Source: Polytrichum commune (Eukaryota; Streptophyta; Polytrichopsida; Polytrichales; Polytrichaceae). Taken from it: DNA of 64,000 nucleotides. Location: assembly GCA_950295325.1 (NCBI GenBank), contig OX485804.1:4588001-4652000 (forward strand), read 5' to 3'. Shown in pieces: positions 1 to 13,012 of the stretch. Position numbers and translations under genes: made by a program. Each line of letters begins with the position of its first letter. The stretch's first letter is position 1. The notes under the pieces were generated by a model that was given only the letters and a program-made list of their open reading frames with translations, was not told the DNA's origin and did no database searches.

Positions 1-1735
1 ATACCATGATCCTTAAAAAATATAGTTGAATGCTTTGGAAACGAACTCCCCATCATTGTCTAATCAAAATATTTTGATTTTATGCTCTGATTGTATCTCT
101 ACAAATACCTTGAACTTCTTGAATTTTTCAAAACATTCTCCTTTGGATTTCAACGCATACAAGCACACATTTCTTTAAAAAAATCATGAAAATTACAAAA
201 TACCTTGCAACGCGCATGGATATGGTTCTCATGGGGCCACAAACGTCGAAATACATAGTTTTCAAAGGCTTGGTCACTCGTTTCTTCCCTCGTTTGAAAA
301 TACAACCCTATGTTATTTGCCTTTGACGTACACTTCATAAAAAAATGAGGTTGTGGGCAAATGTTTTTGCTAAGGTTCATACCATTTAGCATATTTTGGA
401 GGGTTTAAATACCCTTCACGTTCAAATGACCAAGTCATCGATGCCAAAGCTCGAGCACGACATCTCCCATTGGAGATTACACCAAGTTGGTTGTTTCTGC
501 TTCATGTATCTTCACAAAATTGATTTCATACAAGTTGCATTCATATGACGCAATGACAATGACTTCATCATAGCAAGATTTGACAACGCATTCGTTTAGG
601 TTGAAGTAGGTTTTTCAATCATTTGACACAAGTTTGCTCACCAAAAGTAATTTGGCATGCAATTTGGGCACATGAAGCACAACTTTGATACAAAATTGGT
701 TGATTTTACTTTTCAAGATTGCTTCAATAATAATGGATTCCATTCCGATAGCTTGGACAACGCTATTATCACCCAAATGTACATTGCATGAAGTGATTAC
801 CTCATACGTGTCAAATATAGCTCTATACAAAGTCATATGCTTGGAAGCTCCCGAATACATGATCCATTTGCACACGTTCTTGGAACGTGTTTTATTATAC
901 ATTACAAATGTGTAATCATCATCGTCCTTTGCATTCTTCATTTGTTCTTGTTACTTGTTTTTTGTTTTGTACCAAAAACACGCAATGTGGGCCAGTTTGT
1001 CATAATAGAAACACGATTTTGCGTCTTGGCATAAAAATGAGTTACCGCCTTTGTTTTGTTGCAACATCATGGCAACATCTTCACCATGAGGCTCCTTCTC
1101 CTTGCGCTATAATATCTTGTACATCACACATATCATCACATACTCTATCATAAGTTCTTTCATCGGCATTGTCTCCATGGTGGTAATCAAGTATTCATAC
1201 GACACCGACAAGCTCTCAAGCAAGGTCATGACAATGTTTTCATCTCTCATAGGTACCTCCAAACAAACAAGTTGATCGCTATCGCCTTGACCTTGTTGAC
1301 ATGGTCCAACAAGTCGTCGTCTTCTTGCATCGTGCACGTAAAAAATTTGCGGCAAATGAAAATGATGTTAGACAAATTTTTCGTCTTGTGAATGTTGCAA
1401 AGGATTGTTCACACCTTTGCAGGTCCTTTATAATTTTTGATGTGCGCAAATTGGTTATTTGCTAAGTTGAGGCCAATGATAGACATAGCATTCTTGATGT
1501 ATCTTTTATATTCTTTCAATACTTTGGGCTTCATATTGGAAGGTGGAGTTTCTTCGGATCCGTCCACAATGTTCCAAAGGTCCACGGATGTCAACAACAT
1601 TTTGATTTCCATCTTTCATAAGTTGAAGTTCATTTCATTGAACTTGTCAATAATTCTAGCAGCCTCGCTTTCAAATGATGTCATCGTATGGTTGGATATA
1701 TTATCAAAATACTCTAACTAGTTTTAACGTATTTT
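1..1735 (-). pseudogene. Ty1/copia Gag-protease-integrase relic
   Basis: Broken minus-strand remains of a Ty1/copia polyprotein that runs off the left edge. In minus-strand order: a Gag N-terminal piece (1,612-1,409, with a KMLLTSVDLWNIVDG-like stretch), a Gag core piece (1,355-1,107, LLESLSVSYEYLITTMETM, typical of the UBN2/copia Gag domain), a protease and pre-integrase piece (941-615) and a more degraded piece (392-150). The protease signature reads WIMYSGASKHM. The catalytic Asp expected before SGAS is Tyr, so the enzyme would be dead. Stops and frameshifts separate all the pieces. No LTR was found for it in the window. A 32-nt A-tract follows at 1,747. Family assignment is by motif. Confidence 0.75.
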
Positions 1736-1742
1736 TTATATT

Positions 1743-1746
<4 letters not shown>

Positions 1747-1778
<32 letters not shown>
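1747..1778. repeat. A32 homopolymer
   Basis: A run of 32 A on the plus strand, directly beyond the 5' end of the copia relic. It is a simple homopolymer. It could be a retroposition scar, but no retrocopy is seen beside it. Confidence 0.9.
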
Positions 1779-1781
<3 letters not shown>

Positions 1782-1834
1782 ACAATCAACCCAATTCAAA
1801 CTAAAAGTTATTTCATAAATTCAAAATATGTGTT

Positions 1835-4240
1835 TGCCCCTCAAATGCCTTATACTCTCAAATACCTCAAGTTATATCTTCCACTCCTTAAGAAATATTT
1901 CCTTCACCTCAAATGCCTCACACTTTCAAATACCTTAAGTTAGATCTTTTATACGTCAAGAGAGTTCTTACGACATTTGTGATAGCAAATTTTAGTTTAC
2001 CTTTTTTGCAAATCAGATTTCAATGTAAAAAGGGTTAAATTATGTATTAGAATCCTAAAACATTGTCAATGTAAATAGGCTATAGTCTTCAGATTCCGAA
2101 AAGCACAACTTTCAAGGCTATAGTCTGATATGAAAGGATGGAAGGTGGAGATGACTCCTCACAGAGTATAAAGGGAGGAGGAGGAGAGATAGAAATCAGT
2201 TATCTCTGGGAGAGAGATTGAACTCCATAGTCATTCAGAGCTCTTGTGCGAGTCTGTACTTGAATACACTTCTGATGTGTATAGCAATTGTCTTTCTGAT
2301 ATTATTGTTTATTAATACTAAGTTAACATCTCTCTAGGAGTGAATCCTGGATTGTGATAGTTTGAAAGATTCATCTTGACCTTTTGTTGTGTCTATTGAA
2401 TATCATTTGCAAGTTCGGGCCATAGTCTTGATATTGGGATGGAAGACTAATTCTAAGTGAGTGTCAGGGTTATAGTTTGAGACTGTATGTCAGTACACTT
2501 TGCAGGGATTGCAAAGTGAAGGAATTACCTTTGTAGGAACTGTTTTTACTTTGCTACCGTAGCGACAGACCATAGCCATGTGCAGTAAGCGTAAGTGATT
2601 ACAAGACAAATTGAAATGACATAATTGCATGATACAATTACCTAATCAAGCTATATTCTGGTTAATCATTATACAATGATTTAGAGGAATTGAATAAGGC
2701 ATGGCAATTGTCTATATTTAGTTGACATTATCATCTCTAACAATATGTCAAGGCTATGGCCTGGGTAATTAACCTCTCACAGAAAGAGATGATGAGATTT
2801 CGTATTTGATTACTTTGAGTGAAGTCTATAGTCTTTGGGATTGATAAGTGAATTTCCCTGGGAGATAGGAGAAATCATGAGTAAGGCAAGGCTATAGTCT
2901 TTGTAATAAATAGGAACTCTGAGAGAGGATTGCTAGTATGTGACTGAGTGTAATCCTGGGATTCCTATTATGCTGAAGTAAGAGTGTAAGATCAGCAAAG
3001 GAATTGATGACAAGATCTAATATGAGAATTGAGTGAATTCAATGAATTTACTTAAGCACCAATGATGGTGTTTGTGATCTCAATCATAATGGAACTTATT
3101 ATCTTAGGAAGGCAATAGTCATGCTGGGAGATGAATGGACCTAGTGAAAAGACTATAGCCTTGAACAGTTGCTCTGGAGGGAGGCCGAAAGGACAATACA
3201 GTCACTGGCTGGACGTTTCCTATCCCAGAGGATAGTAATTCTAACTTTTCTTGTAACCATGAGTTGGTAATAATCGAATTCATGTAATTCCAGTCTATGG
3301 CCTTGTTGTAATTGCGGTTTTTAATGAACTGAGAATCCATTAAAGACTATAACCAGATGTGAATTATGCTAATGTGGAACTAAAGACTATAGCAAAGATC
3401 AAAGTGCCCTTGGCTTTGACAAATAAGACTCAATGATGTTACTCTTGAAAAGACTATAGTCGATGGCTGTGCCTATACTTGTGCACCGCACTTGGTCCAA
3501 ATAAAATGAACTCACTGCCAGACTATTGCCTGGGACTTAGTGTGAGGTGAGAGACTGTCACATTTGTATGTACTGACAAGGAGAGTTTTTAGAATTGTTA
3601 TCCCTTACCCCTAAGATAATTGTCAGTTCTAAGTTAAAAGGAAGTGAAATAATTCTATGTTTTTCCTAATGAACCTTGTCTAAGACACCTAGATGAGATA
3701 AAAGTCACCTTTTAAGTCTTCCTTGATTGTTTCCCTGGGTTTGTTTGTAACCAAAAAGCTAACTACAACATTCAAATAAGATTTCCTTCACCTCAAATGC
3801 CTTACACTCTTAAATACCTCAAGTTAGATCTTCTACACCTCACGTGAATCCTTAAAACATTCAAATCACCTAAAAAAAATTCCTCAACTCAAATGCACCT
3901 TATACTTTCAAATAAACTTTTCAACACTCAAGTATCTCAAGTCATATGTTATTGGAGTCTAAACACTTTCAAAGTTCTCAAAAAAACTTTTGAACACTAA
4001 AAATATTCAAGTGAAATGCTTTGAAGTCTAAACACCTCCAAACCTCTCAAATAAGCCTTTTAATACTCAAGCCTTTCAAGTCATATGCTATTGGAGCCTA
4101 AAAACCTTCAAAGCTCTCAAAGAAACCCTTGAATGCTCAAAATAACTCAAGTCAAATGCTTTGAAGTCTAAACACCTCTAAACCTCTCAAATAAGTCTCT
4201 TAACACTCAAGCCTATCAAGTCATGTGTTCTTGCATCAAA
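1835..4240. repeat. ~70-bp tandem satellite interrupted by a solo LTR
   Basis: Degenerate tandem units of about 70 bp built on phrases such as CTCAAATACCTCAAG and TCTAAACACCTC. They lie at 1,835-1,977 and resume at 3,768-4,240. In the right block two variants alternate: CAAGTCATATGCTATTGGAG (about 3,940, 4,078, 4,219) and CAAGTGAAATGCTTTGAAG (about 4,009, 4,151). This gives a dimeric period near 140 bp. The array was continuous before the solo LTR inserted at 1,978. Confidence 0.7.
1978..3767 (+). mobile_element. solo LTR, 1,790 bp, target duplication ACATT
   Basis: It begins TGTGATAGC and ends GCTAACTACA (TG...CA, imperfect inverted ends) and is flanked by ACATT at 973-977 past 1 kb (1,973-1,977) and at 3,768-3,772. 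It interrupts a tandem satellite that resumes on the other side. No second copy, PBS or coding sequence is present, so it reads as a solo LTR left by LTR-LTR recombination. A TATAAAG box at 2,167 suggests plus-strand promoter polarity. The LTR carries about 16 copies of a motif close to the palindrome AGACTATAGTCT between 2,077 and 3,535. Confidence 0.8.
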
Positions 4241-6779
4241 CATAAATTCAAGCAAAAAAACAAAAAATAAAAAACACTTACAACAACAAAATGCGCCCTC
4301 AGACACCTCCAACGCTTCAAAACGCCAACCCCTCAAGATCCACTCCGCACCCTCAAAGCAATCAAATTTCTAGGCACTTCACTTGCATGGTGGGTCCATA
4401 ACCTAGCAGAATTAATAGGAGATAAGACTGCACAAGCATAGATACCTATACAAAGGCATATGAACAATGCTTGGAATGAGATGGTCTCATGTTCTCCTTG
4501 CTTTGTCTTTTATTGTTTTTCTTTTCTTCATTGGTTCACACAAAAAATATGGGATAATTTTTATCCCCTCTTCAGATTAGCGTGGTAGCCTTATTCTAAC
4601 CTTATTCTTTTTCATGCCTCTTCCATTATATTTTTATTTACTACGAGCAATCTAATGCTCTACCCTCTACAAAAATAGAGCTCAATGAATTAGATTTAAA
4701 GGGTTGGAGAAAGGTGTACCATGTGGAATAAAATTTTCCAATTCCTTCTAATGGATTGTAGGTGGGATGTAGAGCCACCTAGCTCACATTGCACAATGCA
4801 TGAGAGAAGAATCAAGCCAAGAGATACCATTGCAAAAGAAAGAAGCTCGAGAGGCTAGAGTTGGGCAAGTGAGCCATTGCAGAGACAAAGATAGAGGCAA
4901 AGTTCGGGAACTTTATCGGGAACAGAGGCCTAGCTAGGAATGAAGAAGAGTTCATGAACCAAACCGGGAACGAGGGAGAGTTCAAGAGCCAAATCCGGAA
5001 TGAAGTTGAGATCAGGATTTAAGCTGATAACTTAAGTAGGAACCTTTAGTTAAATAGTAAACGCTATTAGATGAAAGTAAGTAGATGGAGGGACATGCCC
5101 AAAGGATGACCATCTTTTGGATGAACATAACTATCTCAACTTGTTTTGAATGAATGTGGTGGATGAAATTTCATCGAATTCAACAGAAGACCACAGCACA
5201 TCTAGGCATGTAGATGAAATGGGCCATAGGTCTCTCGCATGCACATATCAATAAAAACATGTGTTTATTACTTAAAGTAAATCTACAAAGACTGAATTAG
5301 AACATACCAACATGCATGGCTAAAAAAAAATAGTTGGAACATTTGATGATAGAAGAAGGAAGTGTAACCGCCCTATCAAATGATTTGTAAATTTTAGACC
5401 CTATATAAGAAGGCATTTAGGGCACCTAAGAGACCTCATTCGACAATGAGCATCTTACGTGAACGTCGTGAAGACTTATTGGAAGCATATTATTTTGAGG
5501 ACCTATTGAAGATTACACGCTTAGGGATTCTACACAAAGCTTTCCAACTCCAATGATCCCATGTGGATCTCACCCCACTCACATAACTTATAGATAATCC
5601 CACGTTAATAGCAAGTTAAATTCCACGAGATCCTTTTTGAAGACCTTCTTTGCTCTTTGAGGCCATTTCAAGAAACCTTTGGAAGCCATAGGGCTTGTGA
5701 AACTAATTAAACTTGGAATTCCAAGTCTTAGAAGATGGGAGAAAATACCGAAAGGTCATTTGAAAGAGAAATAAATATATATATATACTTGAAGTCTAAC
5801 TTAGGAAAATTTACAAAAAATTTACCAAAACTTCAATTTAGAGAAATCAAGCAAAATTATTGTGAATGTTAATTTACAATTATCTACAAATTCTAGAAAC
5901 AACAACTTAACATGTGATCTCAAAAAGAAAATCGATGGAAATATTGGAAGAGGACTTATGAACTTTATGGAAGGTTTTTCGAAGTATTATACCCAATACC
6001 AAAACTTGAATAGATAAATTAATTTTAGATTTGCTTATTAATCATTCGACTCTCAATTAGCTTTGGATTTGAGATCTTGAGATACACTTGAAAATGACAT
6101 GTGAACTCTAATCGGAATGTGCGGGAACCATCATGTGAAAAGAAAACTCAAAGATGAAGGAGAATCGTGCGAGGCCATCAAGTAGGCCCAATCATCCGTC
6201 ACCTCGTACTTGGGATTAAACTAGGATTTCACATCATAGTAACATCGTATCTATGTAAGTGAATATTGAATAATTAAATGAGGGAATACACCTAGATTAT
6301 GATTAGCACTTACAAGGGGATTTTCAACATAGGCTAAGAATGTTTGGCATCAAAATTGGATAGAATAAATTTGAATATATTCCTTGCGAATGATGGAATG
6401 AATAAATATATTTACACTTGATATTATGTGTAGAAAATGATGTTGGAAATATGAACTTATTCTATTCTAAGACACTTAACCTTAACATTAGAATCTTAGG
6501 GGACATAAACTTGTAAGACTTGAGCACCTACTCCATAGAAAATTTCTAAGAGATTGAAAAAAACGAATTCTTTGAAGCCAATAAGATATATGTGTAATGA
6601 AATTACAAAGAGTCAAGAAATATAAGATTACCCTTGGTGAATGCATCTAGGTGATCTTTGAACTGGAGGAGTTCAAAGTATACCTAGAAGGGAATAATTC
6701 TCCTCACCCGTAGGGATAGGGATTCCACTGGCTCACTTCATAAGGCAAGATAATACATAGAACAACTTGGATTAAACTT
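4241..6779. other. intergenic, no gene recognised
   Basis: AT-rich sequence with no credible reading frame. A TATA-like CTATATAAGAAGG at about 5,401 followed by a GC-richer stretch looks like a decayed LTR promoter, but no partner repeat is present. A short (AT)n run lies near 5,772. Confidence 0.5.
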
Positions 6780-9700
6780 TTAGGTTTCCATAGAATTATC
6801 TAATTTACATAAGGTGTGATATTCATGCAACCGGTCAAGTAGCAAGTTACACCATCTAAGGTTGAGAGACCCTTTGACCAGAAGGCGACCTTGACAATGG
6901 ATTACTATTGGTGACTTCAACATGGTTAAGAGTCCCCTAGATAGGTTCATGTTGTCGTATAGCCGTCTTATGGGGATTTTAAAAGAATTAGCATGGGCAT
7001 ACATTTAAAAAAAATACAATATTGAAGAGTATTTTAGTAGATTGAACGGACTTATTTATTCATGGGATAATCTACGAGAAGATGGTATTAGGATTATTGC
7101 TAGGTTGGACATGTTCTATTTATTCTCTAGTTTGGTTCAAAACCCGTCCTCTCATTTTATGCATTATAAGATTCTTGTTGTCTCTTCCTAATATGACCAC
7201 CATCCGGTCTCTCTTCTCATAAATCGCAACACTAGCAACCGAGGTGGCTCCTCTTGGAAGCTTGATGCTTGGTACCCTGCAAGTGGCCAAAGACCCCATT
7301 ATGGGATGGGTCTCCTCCTCAAATACCTTTCTTTACTAAGCTTAGAATAGTTGTAAGATTTTATAAACAATTTTGTATTGCTAAAGTAGCTAAGCTAGGT
7401 TGGAAGACGCCAAACTTAGGAATTTTCTTGAATCTTGGCAAGTTGTGCTTCATTTTGACCCACAAAACGAAGCTAGTAAAGTAGCAATCAAGGATTTATG
7501 GACTTAACATCAAGCCTTCATAAATAGGAAAGAAGATGGGCATAGGAATCAATCTAGAACCAAATAGATGAATTCCGGAGACAAGATGAACAAATACTTT
7601 TTCTCTTCGGTCAAGGAGCGTCAAGTAGGAAGCTTTATCACTGAGTTATATGATAAAGTTAATAATGCAATCCCTTCAAGTGTGGATCTTGCACAAGTGT
7701 GTAATAATTTCTACTCCAAATCATATGCTAGTCCTACACTGGAGGAACATAAAGGAAAATGTTGCAAGGAATAGTTGAGACATGTTCCATGTAAATTTCC
7801 ATCGTCGCTCGGAAGGTGTTGTATGCCCCAAATACGGAGGAGGGATTAACTAACACAATCCAAGCACTTGCTAAAGGCAAGAGCCCAAGCCTAAATAAAC
7901 TCACAGCTGACCTTTTCAAAACTTATTGGAGTTTCATAAGCACAAATTTTACTACGATGATGGACAAATGTATGAGGCGCAACTGGTTCTCAAATGGAGT
8001 TACACATAGTCTTATCACACTTTTGTTCAAGGAAGGGGACTAGTTAAAACTAACAAAATGGCATCCTATCACTTCACTCAACACCACCTACAAGTTTTTT
8101 GCCAAAGCTTTGCAAAAGCGCCTTCAACCTATGTTGGTGGAGGTAATTAATGGTGACCATATCGCTTTTCTTCCTCTTAGATTTATCCTTGACAACATTC
8201 TTCTTACTCATGAATCTAGTCAATGGGCTAAAGAGTCACGTCAAGATTCAATCTTCCTTAAAGTAAACTTTACCAAAGCTTATATAGAGTTGATTGGTCA
8301 TTTATGTTCCAAGTTATGGAAAACTTAGGTATGCTTAACTCTTTTACTAATATGATTTGATAATTGTTTCACAATGCAATTGTCGTTGTCTCCATCAACA
8401 ACCAAGTTACCAAGCCTTTTAAACTTCATAGAGGAGTTTGTCAAGGTTGTCCTTTAGCTCCTTACATGTTCGTTATTTTTGCAAAAGCATTAAATAAGAC
8501 AGTTTAATCTGAGCTTGCGTCTGGCTCGGTGATTAATTGACATGAGAGTGTGGCGTATTGGTGCGGTTGTGGAACCCCATCGGATTGGATGGAAAAATAC
8601 CAATGAAAATAGGCTTCCAATGGAGATTGGTGTTGACCTGCATTTGTAGTTCAAGAATGTTGACCAACTCCTTGTAGACATGGTCAAGGTCAAATTCAAG
8701 TACTAGAGCTTCACTCACTTGTTGTTAGCTGGTTGGATTCATTGTGAATAAGGTGTTGATGTCTTCCCTTTGGTACTTCATTGCATTATGGGTTGGATTG
8801 AGGAAACATTTGGGGAAGATTAAAGGCTTTGAGGAACACAACATGAGCAAGAGTAGGTTGGGATGATTGTACGATGCCAAAGGAAGTCATGAGAGCACTC
8901 AAGAGCAAGTGATAATTCAAGCACTTCTCCCTGGCCAATCAAATGTGCAACTTTTATTGAGGTATTGCATCACTCAATTGCAGCCTTCTTGCCATGGATT
9001 ACGGGGTTCCTCCTCTCACTGGTTGTTTTCCCCTAATTTCTCTATCAAAGGCGGGCCAAAAGTTTGGCACCACATTGCCCAGTCATGAAAATAATGGTGC
9101 AAATGGTATCCTTCCTCTCCCCATCATGCTCGGAGGATATTTTGCAACTCAACCTTTGTTGGAAGACATACTACCAAGGTCTTATTTGTTATCACCACGG
9201 ATAGAGCCTTAGTTTTCCATAGGAGAGCCATGTAGTACTTCCGAGATATTTGGGATCCAAGAAGGAACAATTTATTGGAGTGGGAGGCGGCGTGAGCTAA
9301 ATTCTACCTTGATAAGATCTACTTTTATTTTTGGGTTAAGTTGTTGGAGTATTATAGATCTTTCCAGGAGAGGATGCTTAGCCAACTAGGTGCTCCTCCT
9401 AAGTCGTAGAAATGGGTTGGCTTGTACAATAACTCATATGATGTGTTACCTGAATGGATGGCTTGTGATGGTTACTTTAAAGACTTTGGATTCATTCTAG
9501 TGAAATTTAGTGCGGAATTTTTTGGGCACCTTTCCTAAGTCCATTGTTGGAACCCAACATTTTACTCTTATTCAGGTGAAACCATATGCAAGGAATGTGG
9601 CTCCTCCCATAGCATTCTTGGGATGGATGTCACGTGTTAGGGTGGATAGACTATCATAGGGAAGTGCACAAACTCAATTCATTTTGTTCTTTGGAAAATT

Positions 9701-10570
9701 GGACTAGTTTTTATTTGTTTATTCTTAATACCTAACATGGTGGTGGTGGTGGCCTGAGCTTACTCCTTTCCTTGGGTATTTGGTCAAGCCCGGTAAGAAT
9801 TGGATTATCACCCAAGAGATTTTTAAGAAGTCAATTCTTGACAAATGGCACAACGAAGTTTCCCCTTCCACCTCTCCAAGTTTGAGTATCATTTGGCACA
9901 AACAAAAGGCCTAGAAGGAAGCAACTTTCCTTTGATTTATCATTCATAAGGCGATTGTGGTGAATGAATGGAACATGCGCATCTCGGCAAAAATTGACAA
10001 GAGTTGCCCTCGTTGTGGTCTGCAATTTGTGGAGTTGGTGCAGCAAGGGTTTTTCAAATGCCTATTGGCTCAACAAGTGTGACGCTAGGTGACCAACGTC
10101 ATGTGGCAACTCTTTGCCAAAAGAGGTAACCTTGGCCCTTGGATTTTTTTTTCTATGATGTAATGCTTCTTTGATTAGCCTTTTGGCAAATCATCGAAAC
10201 CTTGCAATCGTATTTGGTTTTCCTTGAGAGGTGGTCTCATGTGGATTATTTGGTGTCAACGTAATAATTTGGTCTTTAAAAGGCCTTCAATGGTTGAGAA
10301 AACTCACCAAGTTGTGTGGGACTCCTTGATTGACTATGGTTGACTTGGGTGAAAATGGACTCTCATTGATATGGAAAAAAAACTCCATACATTGCTTATG
10401 AAGATGTTCTTCACAAATTTAATTCAGCTCGGTGTGTGCAAGGACTTATTGTTACTCATAGCAATTTCACAACTACTTGGAAGGTTAAGCCACAAATGGG
10501 CATTATTTCTTGAAAGTCTTCTTGGTTGTTTTGTTTTCCGAGGACGTTGTATTTTATTCATTTTGAATTG
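6780..10570 (+). pseudogene. degenerate LINE (non-LTR retrotransposon)
   Basis: Plus-strand relic of a plant LINE ORF2, broken by many stops and frameshifts. Visible in order: an endonuclease piece with GDFNMVKSPLDRF (about 6,910) and a DHHPVSLLI motif (about 7,197); a linker and fingers region (7,568-8,040); reverse transcriptase with LKLTKWHPITSLNTTYKFFA, FILDNILLTHE and IFLKVNFTKAY (8,046-8,290); HRGVCQGCPLAPYMFV (about 8,430); and a zinc-binding tail with CPRCGLQF (about 10,010). The YADD box was not found, and the 8,500-9,700 stretch is badly decayed. No poly-A tail or target duplication could be fixed. Confidence 0.75.
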
Positions 10571-11466
10571 ATTTGTTTCAATTTTCACCAAAATAGGGAA
10601 AAAAATGACACAAACTTCAAGATCACATCTATACATTTGGACTTTCTATATAAGATCATAGGCTTCATGTAAGTATTTTCAAAGAAAAAAATTAAGAAAG
10701 ATTTGATAGAATGGAGATGACATTAATTTGCTTTAATATTTTGTACTCGTGTTCATCTTATGAAATTTATGAAATCTTCTAAAATACATGAGAGAATCTG
10801 ATTAAATGTATAGAGCGCGAACAACATTTGTTGATGAAATTGAAAACTTATCATTCAATTCATCAAAATATGATAATATGTTCTAACCTTTTGAGAACTT
10901 TACCATGTACCTAAATTATACCCTTGGCAAATTGTGTTTGGAAGCCTACAATTGGTACGCATTTTGACAAGGCATTATTTGTTCATGTAGGCCTGGTAAA
11001 TGTGTCCATTATGACACCACATGCACTATAGTTAGGTCCTCAACAATCAACATGTATTGTGTGGTCATTTTATTGCCCAAAGATCGTCAAATTGTCCCCA
11101 CTTCTAGTAGTCATTGAACATAATAAGTTGCATTTCCTCTCTTTCAAATATAACCCTAAGTGACCACTTATGTCGGATCTCACTCATCCCGTTAATTAGG
11201 TCACCAAAATAAGTGTTTGCATTGGAGAATTGTTTGGGATCAACTTACAACTTCTATCACAATCATAGAGAAAATGAAAGTCATTTTTAGAATGGTATGT
11301 AGATTCCACATCAGTTTAGGAAACAAAGTGCATGCATTCAAACAAACAATTGCTATGTTGAAAAGTGGATATGGGTCATCAATTTCTTGATGGTTCTCTT
11401 TTGAGTTCACAACCACATGGAGCATGGGGCATGTTTTTATTACACCCCACATGGTAGGTATTGGGA
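10571..11466. other. intergenic, nothing recognised
   Basis: AT-rich DNA with only short random frames between the LINE and the next inverted-repeat element. Confidence 0.5.
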
Positions 11467-11474
11467 AACTTAAT

Positions 11475-11885
11475 CCCGGGGAGGTCACTCCATTGTCAAG
11501 TTGAAAACCATGTGCGACGGAAAAAAATATACTTTTTCTAAAAAAACATCAACAAAATGGGTCAAACTTTTATCAAAAAAAATTACGAGTACATATACAT
11601 GGTATCTATTACATAGTAAAAATTGATAACCAAATTTGATAATTTGTTTTTTCTAGAAAACATACCATTTCTAACTAGAATGACGTAGAATTGATCTAAA
11701 CAAATTACTAGAAAAAATGGAGATGACTAAAAATTTCAGAAAAATATTCAAAAGATATTATCAATGGATATGTATATATAGAAAAAATATCATGATTTTT
11801 AAAATGATCTATGGCATATAATATAGGGGTAGCAAACTTCCGTTGCAGATGGTTTTCAACTTGACAATGGAGTGCCCTCCCCGGG
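11475..11885. mobile_element. 411-bp MITE with 46-bp TIRs and 8-bp TSD
   Basis: The left arm (11,475-11,520), starting CCCGGGGAGGTCACTCC, is the near-perfect reverse complement of the right arm (11,840-11,885), ending GGAGTGCCCTCCCCGGG. The element is flanked by AACTTAAT at 11,467-11,474 and 11,886-11,893. The 8-bp duplication fits hAT-type transposition. The AT-rich interior has no coding capacity, so it is non-autonomous. The few arm mismatches suggest moderate age. Confidence 0.85.
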
Positions 11886-12288
11886 AACTTAATATTGGAT
11901 TGATCTCCTACACCCTGCCATCATCATCATACATACATAGAACTTGGACCCACATGCACAACTATCAACAACAAATGCACGCATTGATACAAAGAAATAC
12001 AACTTCACTAATCTACATTCATACACTTGGAACTTACGAATATTGTCATAACACAATATATATGTTGTTATGTACATTGTAGTCATTTGGTGTGGCATTA
12101 ACATTGGCGTGCCATATTAATTAGAGTGACATTCATGACTTTACATTTAGCAAATCATGTCCCATGTCACCTTCTCTAATTGGTATTTTTGCCACCAAGC
12201 CTAGTGGGTGTGATCCATTCTAAAATGGGAAGCTCCTAGCCCAACCTATTGTGTTGGCAATCACCTAACGCTCAAGTTCACTCTTCTT

Positions 12289-12321
12289 CCCCCCCCCCCC
12301 CCCCCTCCCCACACACACACA
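12289..12321. repeat. C17 tract plus (CA)n
   Basis: Seventeen consecutive C residues, then TCCCC and a short CA-dinucleotide run. A simple repeat. Confidence 0.9.
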
Positions 12322-12521
12322 TAATGAATCCTCACACCAAACATATAGTGATCATGAAGTTCCCAATCATTGTAAGCTCGAAAATTCCCACTCAACGGTT
12401 CAATGCAGCAGAGTGAGCAATTCTCATGCTTAAGTGTTGTTCTTTTTGTGAGGAATCTCCAGCAGAAAATGAACATTATTCCCAAAATATTCTCGACCCT
12501 ATGGTGCAAGAACCTACTACT

Positions 12522-12730
12522 TATGCCATGCCCACACTTACAGGTTGGCATAACCAGTGATCGGTTCCCACCAGTATGGGTGGTTTTGGCATTGCTTTTA
12601 GCCATCGATTGGATGTAACGTAGCAAAGTTTTACCCATTCATTGCGTAAAGAAGATAATTGAAAATACCACCTATACTGGTGGGATCCTCCCACTAGCTA
12701 TGCCCACTAGTAAATGTGGGGTAGGGCATA
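12522..12730. mobile_element. MITE copy A (~209 bp)
   Basis: The ends are inverted: TATGCCATGCCCACACTTAC on the left against CTAGTAAATGTGGGGTAGGGCATA on the right. The interior contains GCCATCGATTGGATGTA, shared in slightly changed form with the element at 13,013-13,172, so the two are one family. A TA dinucleotide at each edge would fit Tc1/mariner-like insertion, but the boundary is uncertain. Confidence 0.55.
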
Positions 12731-13012
12731 AATAATATTATGAACTTGTTCTACAATTTTTATTTTAAAACCACTTAAGAAATTTTATAAAATATCCAAA
12801 AGAACTTAACAATTTACAAATACAATTACACCTAAATTGGCATGATGATTTTGACTCCATGTTTTTTTTTAAAACGTGCATAAATGACCAAATCTTGTTA
12901 TATAATTATGCTCCAAATTTGGATAAGAACAAAGGAACACTTCTGCCAAAGCTTTGTTACCAAGTTGACAATCATGTAAGCATTATGGATGACCTTTGGA
13001 CAATAATGTCTA

